Of a stretch of 36,488 bases of DNA, positions 8,915-18,724 are shown piece after piece. The DNA comes from an uncultured delta proteobacterium (GTDB taxonomy: Bacteria; Desulfobacterota; WTBG01; CAIYCZ01; CAIRTM01). The stretch is taken from contig CAIWCT010000228.1 in assembly GCA_903911225.1 (NCBI GenBank), positions 1 to 36,488 on the forward strand, read 5' to 3'. The position numbers and the translations under genes are program-made. The number at the start of each line of letters is the position of its first letter. Within the stretch, counting starts at the first letter, position 1. Under the pieces are notes generated by a model. That model had not been told where the DNA came from, ran no database searches, and saw nothing but the letters and a program-made list of their open reading frames with translations.

Positions 8915-9097
8915 CTAGCGAATGCCCCGTTTTCGAAGTTCCTGCTCCTTAATACCGGCCTCATAACCTCTTTGCCGAGCCCTTTTTTCTTCGTCAGAGC
9001 GGAACATGTTTATTACGTCTAGAAAAAGTTCGCTTTGCTCTTTTCCTGCCAGGCCTATCTGAAACCCTTTTTTGTACTCTTCGTCAATGCTGTTCAT
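8915..9097 (-). CDS. Small charged protein with two Gly-containing helical motifs, unknown
   Basis: 60 residues, no membrane segment. A strong ribosome-binding site (AAGGAGAGAGC directly before ATG 9097) supports real translation. Two similar motifs, KKGFQIGLAGKEQ near the N-terminus and RQRGYEAGIKEQ near the C-terminus, suggest a duplicated G-x-x-x-G helical unit, and the tail is basic. No family recognised. It lies upstream of the 69-residue membrane protein on the same strand and may be co-transcribed with it. Confidence 0.6.
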   Translation of the reverse strand: MNSIDEEYKKGFQIGLAGKEQSELFLDVINMFRSDEEKRARQRGYEAGIKEQELRKRGIR

Positions 9098-9384
9098 GCT
9101 CTCTCCTTACTTGTAAATTTTTTAGAGTGAGTTTATAAAAAGCACATGGGAGTGAATTTCATCATCGATTTCTGACTTTTTTACATTCGTAAATGATTTT
9201 TTCAATATAACAGTGCAGATGCATGTTAAGCAGGCTGTTGCCGAACAACCTATACATAGTATGTATCTATGGTAATAAAAAAATCAATATATAATTTTGA
9301 AGCATACGCGCAATCGCCTGAAGCTGAACATTGTGACGGTCATTTTAATAAATAGTTCCGAAAATACCAAGGGGCCATTTTCAC
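9098..9384. other. Gene-free AT-rich spacer between divergent small gene and tatA
   Basis: No open frame with a plausible ribosome-binding site and no RNA gene is recognisable here. The region presumably holds the divergent promoter of the minus-strand 60-residue gene; only the tatA promoter at its right edge can be read clearly. Confidence 0.5.
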
Positions 9385-9413
9385 TTGCCTTTTGAGCCCT
9401 GCCGGTATATATT
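9385..9413 (+). promoter_or_regulatory. Sigma-70-type promoter for tatA
   Basis: -35 TTGCCT (9385-9390), 17-base spacer, -10 TATATT (9408-9413), 27 bases before the tatA start. The same -35 hexamer and spacing occur before kdsB. Confidence 0.65.
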
Positions 9414-9440
9414 TAAAAAAAATACACAACAGGAGCACAT

Positions 9441-9626
9441 ATGTTTGGACTTGGATTTCAGGAACTGGTCATAATACTTATAATTGTGGTCATTGTTTTT
9501 GGCGCCGGCAAGTTGCCCGATTTAGGCAAGGGCCTCGGCCAGGGCATCAAGAATTTCAAGAAAGCTGTGAGTGGCCAGGATGACGATGACGGTGCTGCAA
9601 AAAAAGAAATAAACGATAAGAAATAA
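9441..9626 (+). CDS. tatA: Sec-independent protein translocase subunit TatA/TatE
   Basis: 61 residues with the family pattern: a short N-terminal transmembrane helix (about 6-20, [19 protein letters not shown]), the FG hinge, an amphipathic helix ([19 protein letters not shown]) and an acidic/basic tail. TatA oligomerises in the inner membrane to form the pore through which folded, twin-arginine-signal proteins are exported. Ribosome-binding site AGGAG sits 5 bases before ATG 9441. It is monocistronic here, with its own promoter and terminator; tatB and tatC are not in the window. Confidence 0.95.
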   Translation: MFGLGFQELVIILIIVVIVFGAGKLPDLGKGLGQGIKNFKKAVSGQDDDDGAAKKEINDKK

Positions 9627-9663
9627 GACTATCTGGTTTTGCAAAAATAGACTGTAATCAAAA

Positions 9664-9699
9664 AACGCCGCGCAGATTTTTCTGCATGGCGTTTTTTTT
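9664..9699 (+). terminator. Bidirectional intrinsic terminator between tatA and argJ
   Basis: AACGCCGCGCAGA / TCTGCATGGCGTT form a 13-base stem (two mismatches) with a 4-base loop and run into eight Ts on the plus strand; on the minus strand the complement also ends in a T-run, so it can serve the converging argJ transcript. Confidence 0.85.
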
Positions 9700-9767
9700 A
9701 TTGCCTGTTTTTGATTTGCCCCTATCAAGGCGAAGTCAATCCAACTGCTATGGCGGCGGCTGTTTAT

Positions 9768-10967
9768 TTATGTCGTATAGTCAGCATTGATTTTTACATA
9801 CTCGTAGCTGAGATCGCAGGTGGTAACTTCGCAGCATTTTTTTCCTGCTTTCAGATCAATGGTAATTTCAATGTATTCCTTTGCCATAATTGTTTTAAGC
9901 CGCGCGATGTTTTTTTGGACTCCCTGTCCATCCTGAACGCTTTGCACCCCATTGAAGAAGATAGCTACTTTTGCCATGTCAAACTGAGCGCCCGATCTGC
10001 CCAGGGCCGCCATTATGCGGCCCCAGTTGTAGTCCTGGCCGAAGAAGGCCGTTTTTACCAGCGGCGAATTGGCAACCGTCATGGCAGCCTGCTTGGCCTG
10101 TGCAGCGGTTTTTGCATTTTTAATGTTTATCAGCAGCAGCTTGGTGGCGCCCTCGCCATCCTTTACAATGAGGCGTGCAAGCCGTTTCATGACTTCAAAA
10201 AGAAGTTTAGAGAATGCTACATAACTATCTGATTTTACTGATTTTATTTTTTGTCCAGATTTGCCGCTTGCAAGCACCAGTACCGTATCGTTGGTGCTCA
10301 TGTCGCCGTCAACTGATATGCGGTTAAAGGTAAGCTCAACATTTTCTCGTACCAGTGCAGCCAGCAGTTTCCGGTCAATAGCGGCATCGGTCACGATATA
10401 GGCAAGCATGGTTGCCATGTCGGGCATGATCATGCCAGCGCCCTTGGCAACTCCGCATACCTTGATCGGCTGGCCGTCGACCATATCTTGAAGGGCGACG
10501 ATTTTCGGGAAGGTGTCGGTTGTCATGATGGCTTCGGTAAAATTGGAAATACCGCCGGGCGTTGCATGCTGAACAAGTGCAGGCAGGGCTGCCACAATTT
10601 TATCCACCGGCAGGGGCACCCCGATGACACCGGTTGACGACGGCACTACAAGACCAGGCCGGATGCCCAGTGTGCGAGCAAGGGCAGAGCTTGCCGCTTC
10701 GCCGTCCCTGACCCCCTGTGCCCCGGTGCATGCATTGGCATTGCCGCTGTTGACCAGCACGGCCTGTGCCATGCCCGATTTAAGGCGTTTCTGACCGATG
10801 AGCACAGGAGCTGCCTTGACGATGTTTTTCGTGAATGCGGCAGCGGCCGTGCATGGTTCGTCGGCAAGAATGAGGCCGATATCCTTTTTGCCGTTCTTTT
10901 TAAGCCCGCCGGCAACGCCTGCAAACCTGAATCCGGGAATGCCTTTTTTGTACGGGAATGTTTTCAT
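9768..10967 (-). CDS. argJ: Arginine biosynthesis bifunctional protein ArgJ (ornithine acetyltransferase / N-acetylglutamate synthase)
   Basis: 399 residues from ATG 10967; the track begins 9 bases earlier at a TTG, which is less likely. ArgJ transfers the acetyl group of N-acetylornithine to glutamate (and may also use acetyl-CoA), running the cyclic arginine pathway. Visible hallmarks are the N-terminal GIPGFRFAGVAGGLK, oxyanion-region STGVIG, and the self-cleavage site in GAGMIMPDMATML, where processing between Ala and Thr makes alpha and beta chains with Thr as nucleophile. It follows secA on the same strand with about 100 bases between, so it may be the last gene of a trpF-secA-argJ transcript. 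Length is normal for the family. Confidence 0.96.
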   Translation of the reverse strand: MKTFPYKKGIPGFRFAGVAGGLKKNGKKDIGLILADEPCTAAAAFTKNIVKAAPVLIGQKRLKSGMAQAVLVNSGNANACTGAQGVRDGEAASSALARTLGIRPGLVVPSSTGVIGVPLPVDKIVAALPALVQHATPGGISNFTEAIMTTDTFPKIVALQDMVDGQPIKVCGVAKGAGMIMPDMATMLAYIVTDAAIDRKLLAALVRENVELTFNRISVDGDMSTNDTVLVLASGKSGQKIKSVKSDSYVAFSKLLFEVMKRLARLIVKDGEGATKLLLINIKNAKTAAQAKQAAMTVANSPLVKTAFFGQDYNWGRIMAALGRSGAQFDMAKVAIFFNGVQSVQDGQGVQKNIARLKTIMAKEYIEITIDLKAGKKCCEVTTCDLSYEYVKINADYTT

Positions 10968-11069
10968 GAGTAGCAAATCCGAAATGTAAGCTTTTTATGG
11001 TAAAGGGCGGACTTGGCTTTGCCTGCCCGCCTGCCTGCTCTTGGTTAATCAGCTGCCCGGCCGGCTTTG

Positions 11070-14003
<2,934 letters not shown>

Positions 14004-14050
14004 GCTTCTGCTCCTTCAGTAGTAACCGCAGCGTATCTGCGGACTGTATT

Positions 14051-14713
14051 TTATGTTGTCGAGAGAACTTCAGTGACAAGCCGCTCAATTTTTCCGGCAT
14101 GTTTCACGCCCGGAGTTATTTCCACACCGCTGCTGACATCAATCCCTGCGGGATGTACAAGCGTAATTGCCTGCGCAGCATTTTCAGGGGTAATGCCGCC
14201 GGCAAGAAATACCGGCAGCGGACTTGCCTCAACAATACGTGCGGCCAGATTCCAATCGCAGGTTTTACCGGTACCGCCTTTCAGGCCATCAATCATCGTA
14301 TCAAGAATAATGACATCGATTCCTGCCCGTTGAAGCGCAGCCAGACGGTTTGTCTGCTCAGCGACTGAAAAATCCTGATTCGCCAGCCCGGGTATTCTGA
14401 CGGGGAGCCAGAGGCTGCAAGCAGTTTGCCTTTTGAGCAGTGCAATGTCGTCAGGTGGCAGATCACCGATGAGCTGCAGGCCGAATGGGCGCACCTGTAA
14501 GGCGATGTCCACAATTTCCGGGGCTGTTTTGTCAAGCAGTAGAATTACCGGCAGACCAGACAGCCTCGTAATGTCTGCTGCAGCAGCACGGCTGATACAG
14601 CGTGGTGAGTAAACTATTTCGCATACAAGCCCTGTGAAATCGGCGCCGCAGCGTTCAGCCAGAACAGCATCGCCGGTGCTTGTGATACCGCATATTTTAA
14701 TCTTGGGCTGCAT
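14051..14713 (-). CDS. trpF: Phosphoribosylanthranilate isomerase
   Basis: About 220 residues (ATG 14713; the track uses a GTG nine bases upstream). TrpF isomerises N-(5-phosphoribosyl)anthranilate to the CdRP intermediate in tryptophan synthesis. The (beta/alpha)8 signatures are present: KICGIT with the catalytic Cys, IILD with the catalytic Asp, a phosphate-binding GGTGKTCDW, LAGGITPEN and DVSSGVEITPGVKH. Two usual motifs are altered: the G-F-V-F...SPR strand reads GLVCEIVYSPR, and the common LQLHG reads LQLIG. The gene stands alone, away from other trp genes, 47 bases upstream of secA on the same strand. The key residues suggest an active enzyme. Confidence 0.88.
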   Translation of the reverse strand: MQPKIKICGITSTGDAVLAERCGADFTGLVCEIVYSPRCISRAAAADITRLSGLPVILLLDKTAPEIVDIALQVRPFGLQLIGDLPPDDIALLKRQTACSLWLPVRIPGLANQDFSVAEQTNRLAALQRAGIDVIILDTMIDGLKGGTGKTCDWNLAARIVEASPLPVFLAGGITPENAAQAITLVHPAGIDVSSGVEITPGVKHAGKIERLVTEVLSTT

Positions 14714-14786
14714 GCGTTGCACAGGGGAAATAATATCTTTTAGTATAGGATGCCGGCATTTGACGTGTCAACATCAAAGATAGCGC

Positions 14787-14825
14787 AACGCCCCGGGATG
14801 TCTTTGAAAATCACCACGGGGCGTT
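14787..14825. repeat. Inverted repeat AACGCCCCG ... CGGGGCGTT
   Basis: A perfect 9-bp stem with a 21-base loop in the spacer between the response-regulator stop and the trpF start. Neither side has a proper T-run (only TTT on the plus side), so it is a weak terminator candidate for the minus-strand response regulator. Confidence 0.45.
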
Positions 14826-14858
14826 TATGTGCGATTACCTGTTTGGCGACTAGGGGTT

Positions 14859-15233
14859 TTACATAAACTTTGCCACATTGGCAAGCAGTGTTTTTTCGTC
14901 AAATGGTTTGATCATGTACTCATCGGCACCCTGTTTGATACCCCAGAATTTGTCGCTTTGCTGGCTTTTACTCGAAATAATGATTATTTTTATGTCCTGC
15001 GTGTCAGGAGAATTTTTAAGCTGGCGGCAGACTTGAAAGCCGTTTTTTTTCGGCATGATGACGTCCAGCAGCATTACCCGGGGATGCTGACTGCAGGCTT
15101 TTTCGATTGCGTCATCTCCATCGACTGCCGTGATAACCTTATAGCCTTTGGCCTTGAGCGGGGCGGATATAAGCTGGAGCTCCGTAGGGCTGTCGTCCAC
15201 GACCAGTATTATGTCTTCTGTTTGTGTTGGCAT
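14859..15233 (-). CDS. Single-domain response regulator, PilH/CheY-like
   Basis: 124 residues, a lone receiver domain. The acidic pocket is in VVDDS (about residue 12), the phospho-acceptor Asp in LLDVIMP, the conserved Ser in IIISSK, and the Lys in IKPFD. The stretch SDKFWGIKQGADEYMIKP matches the PilH/PilG type of type IV pilus and twitching control more than chemotactic CheY. With no output domain it must act by protein contact. It lies 6 bases after the lipoprotein gene and is divergent from the TPR-MglA block, so it is a candidate input to that module. No histidine kinase is in the window. Confidence 0.9.
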   Translation of the reverse strand: MPTQTEDIILVVDDSPTELQLISAPLKAKGYKVITAVDGDDAIEKACSQHPRVMLLDVIMPKKNGFQVCRQLKNSPDTQDIKIIIISSKSQQSDKFWGIKQGADEYMIKPFDEKTLLANVAKFM

Positions 15234-15239
15234 GGGCGC

Positions 15240-15824
15240 TTACATTTTTTTATTCAGAAAAGCCGTGACATCCTGAAGCACTTTATCAAGGGCCTGGGGT
15301 AAATCATCGGCTCGCGCCATATGGCAGATTTTTGCCACTATACGTTTTGATTCGGCTTCGGCAATAATAATCTCCAGCTCAATTGATGGCCTATCCTCAT
15401 ATGATGGAGAAAATCGTTTAATGAAGCCGGGCTTAACCTGCATGCCAGTTATGGCGGCAGTGACGACAAGAGATTTACCTCTTTCAGCGGTTTTTTTCCG
15501 GGCAGCCAGAGCATCTGTCAGTGATATTTCGATTTGTTTTTGTGCGTGGGGATACTCAATTTTGCTGAAGTTTAAAACCGGCTGCAGGCTCACGGCGCCA
15601 TAATCATCAAGTCTGAAAGCCGAGTCTATCCATGCCCATGAAACGGTATCATCCTCTTTCATCCCGGCATAGTCCTGTATCAGTCGCTGCACGGTTTGAT
15701 TGTCTGAGGCGCGTTCTTTAAATGTATCAGCCTGTGAGACCTTTTTCCCCTGGGGGCCACTTCTGCAGGAGATCAAGCATAGACACAGGATGATAGAAAT
15801 AATACAAAAATCTTTTGTTTTCAT
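15240..15824 (-). CDS. Putative lipoprotein, unknown function
   Basis: 194 residues. A type II signal peptide is clear: basic start MKTKD, hydrophobic core IISIILCLCLIS, and lipobox LISC with the lipidated Cys near residue 20. The mature part has a mixed alpha/beta pattern with no catalytic motif recognised; a short strand-rich middle (ISLTDALAARKK, LVVTAAITGM) and the SIELEIIIAEAESKRIVAKI segment loosely recall small outer-membrane-associated lipoproteins of the DUF3313 or GNA1162/CsgG-like kind, but this is not a firm assignment. Its stop is 6 bases before the response-regulator start, so the two are surely co-transcribed. Confidence 0.75.
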   Translation of the reverse strand: MKTKDFCIISIILCLCLISCRSGPQGKKVSQADTFKERASDNQTVQRLIQDYAGMKEDDTVSWAWIDSAFRLDDYGAVSLQPVLNFSKIEYPHAQKQIEISLTDALAARKKTAERGKSLVVTAAITGMQVKPGFIKRFSPSYEDRPSIELEIIIAEAESKRIVAKICHMARADDLPQALDKVLQDVTAFLNKKM

Positions 15825-16048
15825 TGCACCTGTTGCTTAAAATGTATTAGCATTAAACTTCGAAATTATGTATGACTTGTAAGAATAAAAAAAAGTTGTT
15901 AAATCATAACGGAAAAATATGGTAAGGTCAATATGTAATCTGATAAATAAATCTTGAAACAGCGCATTGCAATAATTGTTGCATTGTTTTTGACCAGAGC
16001 ATGTGGCTTGCGTGAGTGGTATTGCACGTGTTTGGGTTTTTTATTTTG
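15825..16048. other. AT-rich divergent regulatory spacer
   Basis: About 340 bases separate the lipoprotein start from the TPR gene start. Nothing here looks coding (the 72-codon minus-strand frame lacks a ribosome-binding site and is low-complexity). It holds a near-perfect palindrome and a candidate plus-strand promoter, listed separately. Confidence 0.5.
15968..15983. promoter_or_regulatory. Palindrome TGCAATAATTGTTGCA, possible operator
   Basis: This is a 16-base near-perfect dyad (7 of 8 half-site pairs match) in the divergent spacer, about 65 bases upstream of the candidate plus-strand -35 element. Its size and symmetry suit a dimeric regulator; no regulator is identified. Confidence 0.35.
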
Positions 16049-16078
16049 TTGGTGCAAAAAATAAAATTTTATTATAAA
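16049..16078 (+). promoter_or_regulatory. Candidate sigma-70-type promoter for the TPR-MglA operon
   Basis: -35 TTGGTG (16049-16054), 18-base spacer, -10 TATAAA (16073-16078), about 90 bases before the first gene. The region is very AT-rich, so chance matches are easy. Confidence 0.4.
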
Positions 16079-16167
16079 ATTTACTCGTATCAAGTATTGA
16101 ATACCGAAGATCGGCATTCAGATAAGTAACAGGTGCGAAAAAGCATATACCGCCAGACTTACAAGCG

Positions 16168-17220
16168 ATGGCTATGATTCAGTTATTTAAGCGACAGACT
16201 GTACAGGATAAATTCAAGGATTCACTGGATAAACTGCAGAAATTACTGGCGCAGAATTCTGGCGATCCGCGCATACGTGTTAAAATTGCGGAATTGTATC
16301 TGGAATACGGCAGGAAAGACGAAGCAATCGCCGAATATCTTATTGCTGCAAAGGCATATCAGGACAAGCGTCTTTTTCAGATTGCGGTTGCTATTTATAA
16401 TCATGCCATTGCTATTGACTCTGATCAGGTCGATATTTATACGGAGCTTGCTAATCTTCACTTGAGAAACGGCTTTATTGGAGATGGCGTTGCTGTGCTT
16501 GAAAAACTTGCCAATCATTTCTGCGATAAAAACCTGAACTATGAGGCTGTTCAGGTTCTGCATAAAATTCATGAAATAGATCCGAACAATGAATTCTTTA
16601 AAATGAAGATTGCAAAATTTTACCAGGATAAGGATTGGCAGCTTTTTGAACAGAAGGACATCGCTACTGTCGAATCACGAATCAGTGCTCCCCGGGGTGA
16701 TTTTGACCTTGAATACGCACTTGCAAGTGATGCTGATGTGCAGGTAACCATTCCCCCGGAGGGCGCTGCGGATGCAGATGAGGGGGCAGGCACTACACCA
16801 GATGATGTATTCAGCCAGTTGAAGGGCATGATTGCCAATACCGATGATATGAACAGCCCCCAGTTTCATTTTAATTTCGGGCTTGCCTATATACGGTGCA
16901 ATGAATTTGATGAAGCAATAACCGAGTTTATGGCAGCGCTGGGTGGAATTGACAATAAGGCAGAATGCTATATAAAACTTTCTGAGTGCCATATGGCTCT
17001 CGGGCGTTTTGATAGTGCAATTGACGTCATCGGCAAGGCTTTAAAGCTTTTGAAGCTTACTGAAAACGACAGACTCAGTCTGCTGTATCAGTCAGGACTT
17101 GTATTTAAGGAAAAGGGGGACATCCAAAAGGCTTTGAAGGTTTTTCAGAAGGTGTACGACGCCGACCGCAGTTTCAGATCGGTGGACAGTGAAATCAAAA
17201 ATCTTTTATTAAAAACGTGA
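16168..17220 (+). CDS. Cytoplasmic tetratricopeptide-repeat scaffold protein
   Basis: 350 residues with no signal peptide or membrane span. TPR-type helix pairs fill residues 8-155 (for example VKIAELYLEYGRKDEAIAEY, AVAIYNHAIAIDS) and 215-345 (FNFGLAYIRCNEFDEAITEF, GLVFKEKGDIQKALKVF), joined by an acidic low-complexity linker near 190-215. TPR proteins bind partner peptides. The gene starts a four-gene unit and its stop is 9 bases before the MglA-like GTPase, so it is a plausible direct partner or effector of that GTPase. Start ATG 16168 lacks a strong ribosome-binding site; a second ATG two codons later is equally possible. Confidence 0.85.
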   Translation: MAMIQLFKRQTVQDKFKDSLDKLQKLLAQNSGDPRIRVKIAELYLEYGRKDEAIAEYLIAAKAYQDKRLFQIAVAIYNHAIAIDSDQVDIYTELANLHLRNGFIGDGVAVLEKLANHFCDKNLNYEAVQVLHKIHEIDPNNEFFKMKIAKFYQDKDWQLFEQKDIATVESRISAPRGDFDLEYALASDADVQVTIPPEGAADADEGAGTTPDDVFSQLKGMIANTDDMNSPQFHFNFGLAYIRCNEFDEAITEFMAALGGIDNKAECYIKLSECHMALGRFDSAIDVIGKALKLLKLTENDRLSLLYQSGLVFKEKGDIQKALKVFQKVYDADRSFRSVDSEIKNLLLKT

Positions 17221-17229
17221 GGTTGAGCC

Positions 17230-18696
17230 ATGGCCGTCTTTAATGCAGCAAAACGCGAGATTGATTTAAAAATCGTTTATTATGGTCCGGCGATGTGCGG
17301 CAAGACAACCAATGTGCAGAGCATTCATAAAATGCTGGCGCCACAGCAGCGCGGCGAACTGATGTCGCTTGCAACCAAGGACGACAGGACGCTTTTTTTC
17401 GATTTCCTGCCGATAGAGCTTGGCGATGTGCGGGGTTTTAAAACGCGTTTTCATATCTATACGGTGCCGGGGCAGGTGTATTATGGCCTGACACGGCGCG
17501 CCGTGCTCACGGGCGCCGACGGGGTTGTGTTTGTTGTTGATTCCCAGACCAATAAGCTGCAGGACAATATAGAAAGTCTTAAGGACCTGGCTGAAAACCT
17601 GAAATTTTACAAAAAGGATCTTACCTCCTTTCCTTTTGTTTTTCAATACAACAAGCGTGATCTTCCCCATGTGGCGCCCGTCGATGAGTTGGATTCCATG
17701 CTTAATCAGCTTAATGTGCCTTCTTTTGAATCAAGCGCCGTTACGGGTATGGGCGTTGTTGAAACGCTCACCGCCATATGTAAACTGGTTCTCAAGCAGA
17801 TGGACAGCGGCACGGCAAAGAAAAAACCTCTTCAGCCGCAGGCATCTATGCCACCTGCTGCAAAGGCCGCCGCACCTTCAGCCCGTTCTTTTGTTGCGCC
17901 CGATGATACGGGACTTCGAATTTTTACGGAAGAGCCAATCGCACCCCCTCCTGCCAGTACGCCGGAACCATTGCAGCCTCAGCCGACTCCATCGGCGCCG
18001 GTTGCAATGCCTGAACAAAAGCCGTCACTGCGGTTGCGCCCAACTGAAACTGCGCCGCTGTCGTTTGATCATGCGCCCCCTCCAGCAGTTCCGCCAGTCG
18101 AAAGCAAATTTGAGCCGAAGTTTGACGGTATGAATCCGCAATCACCACCGCCATTTGATGCTGGATCATCTGACATGAGCGCCGATATCGGGCTTTCTTT
18201 TGATGATGAATCATCTGATATGAGCGCGGATGCAGGGCTTGCTTTTGATGATGACAAAGAGGTTGTTCTTGACGAGACGGCTGAGCAGGAACCTGAACTT
18301 TCCTTTGATGATGATTCCTCAGGCCTTGATATCGAAGAGCCTGCCTTTGACATGGATGAAACCGGATTATCCTTTGATGATGATTATGCTGCCGGATCGG
18401 CTGAAAAAACCGCAGCGGATGCAGCCATGCAGCCAGCTTTCATTGAAGATGACTCTTCAACCTATACACTGGAAAATCCGTCCCTGGAGTTTGAAGAGCC
18501 ACAGGGCGCTGAGGATTTTTCTACAGCGCCTGCCCAACAGGCTCCATCGGTTCCGGACATTTCCATCGTTGCATGCGGATCACCACAGAAAATATCCGAT
18601 ACTTCAATTCGTCTTCCGATTACGCTCAAGCTGAATAAAGATAATACTGAATGTTCGATTTCGATTACTATCAGTCTTGATAATATGCTACTTTAG
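17230..18696 (+). CDS. MglA-family Ras-like GTPase with long acidic C-terminal extension
   Basis: 488 residues. Residues 1-195 are an MglA-type GTPase: P-loop GPAMCGKTT, the atypical switch II TVPGQVYYG in place of DxxG, and base-recognition NKRD. MglA sets front-rear polarity for gliding and type IV pili, cycled by MglB-type GAPs. Typical MglA is about 195 residues; this one has a Pro/Ala-rich tract, then acidic repeats of the form LSFDDxSSDMSAD (about 321-388), then a distinct ~50-residue C-terminal domain with predicted beta strands (SIRLPITLKL...SISITISLDNMLL). The repeats look like a docking tail, perhaps for the adjacent TPR or receiver proteins. No mglB is seen nearby. Confidence 0.9.
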   Translation: MAVFNAAKREIDLKIVYYGPAMCGKTTNVQSIHKMLAPQQRGELMSLATKDDRTLFFDFLPIELGDVRGFKTRFHIYTVPGQVYYGLTRRAVLTGADGVVFVVDSQTNKLQDNIESLKDLAENLKFYKKDLTSFPFVFQYNKRDLPHVAPVDELDSMLNQLNVPSFESSAVTGMGVVETLTAICKLVLKQMDSGTAKKKPLQPQASMPPAAKAAAPSARSFVAPDDTGLRIFTEEPIAPPPASTPEPLQPQPTPSAPVAMPEQKPSLRLRPTETAPLSFDHAPPPAVPPVESKFEPKFDGMNPQSPPPFDAGSSDMSADIGLSFDDESSDMSADAGLAFDDDKEVVLDETAEQEPELSFDDDSSGLDIEEPAFDMDETGLSFDDDYAAGSAEKTAADAAMQPAFIEDDSSTYTLENPSLEFEEPQGAEDFSTAPAQQAPSVPDISIVACGSPQKISDTSIRLPITLKLNKDNTECSISITISLDNMLL

Positions 18697-18724
18697 ATAA
18701 ATCCCGGCTTGACGAGGCAGCTCT

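Noticed and set aside
9392-9583. 63-codon frame overlapping tatA
   Set aside because: It is out of frame with the well-conserved TatA and begins within the tatA promoter region.
9711-10232. 173-codon plus-strand frame over argJ
   Set aside because: It is antisense to argJ, whose protein is well conserved, and is rich in Cys/Phe/Leu as expected of a shadow frame.
15899-16117. 72-codon minus-strand frame in the divergent spacer
   Set aside because: AT-rich low-complexity sequence with no ribosome-binding site; the region is better read as regulatory.
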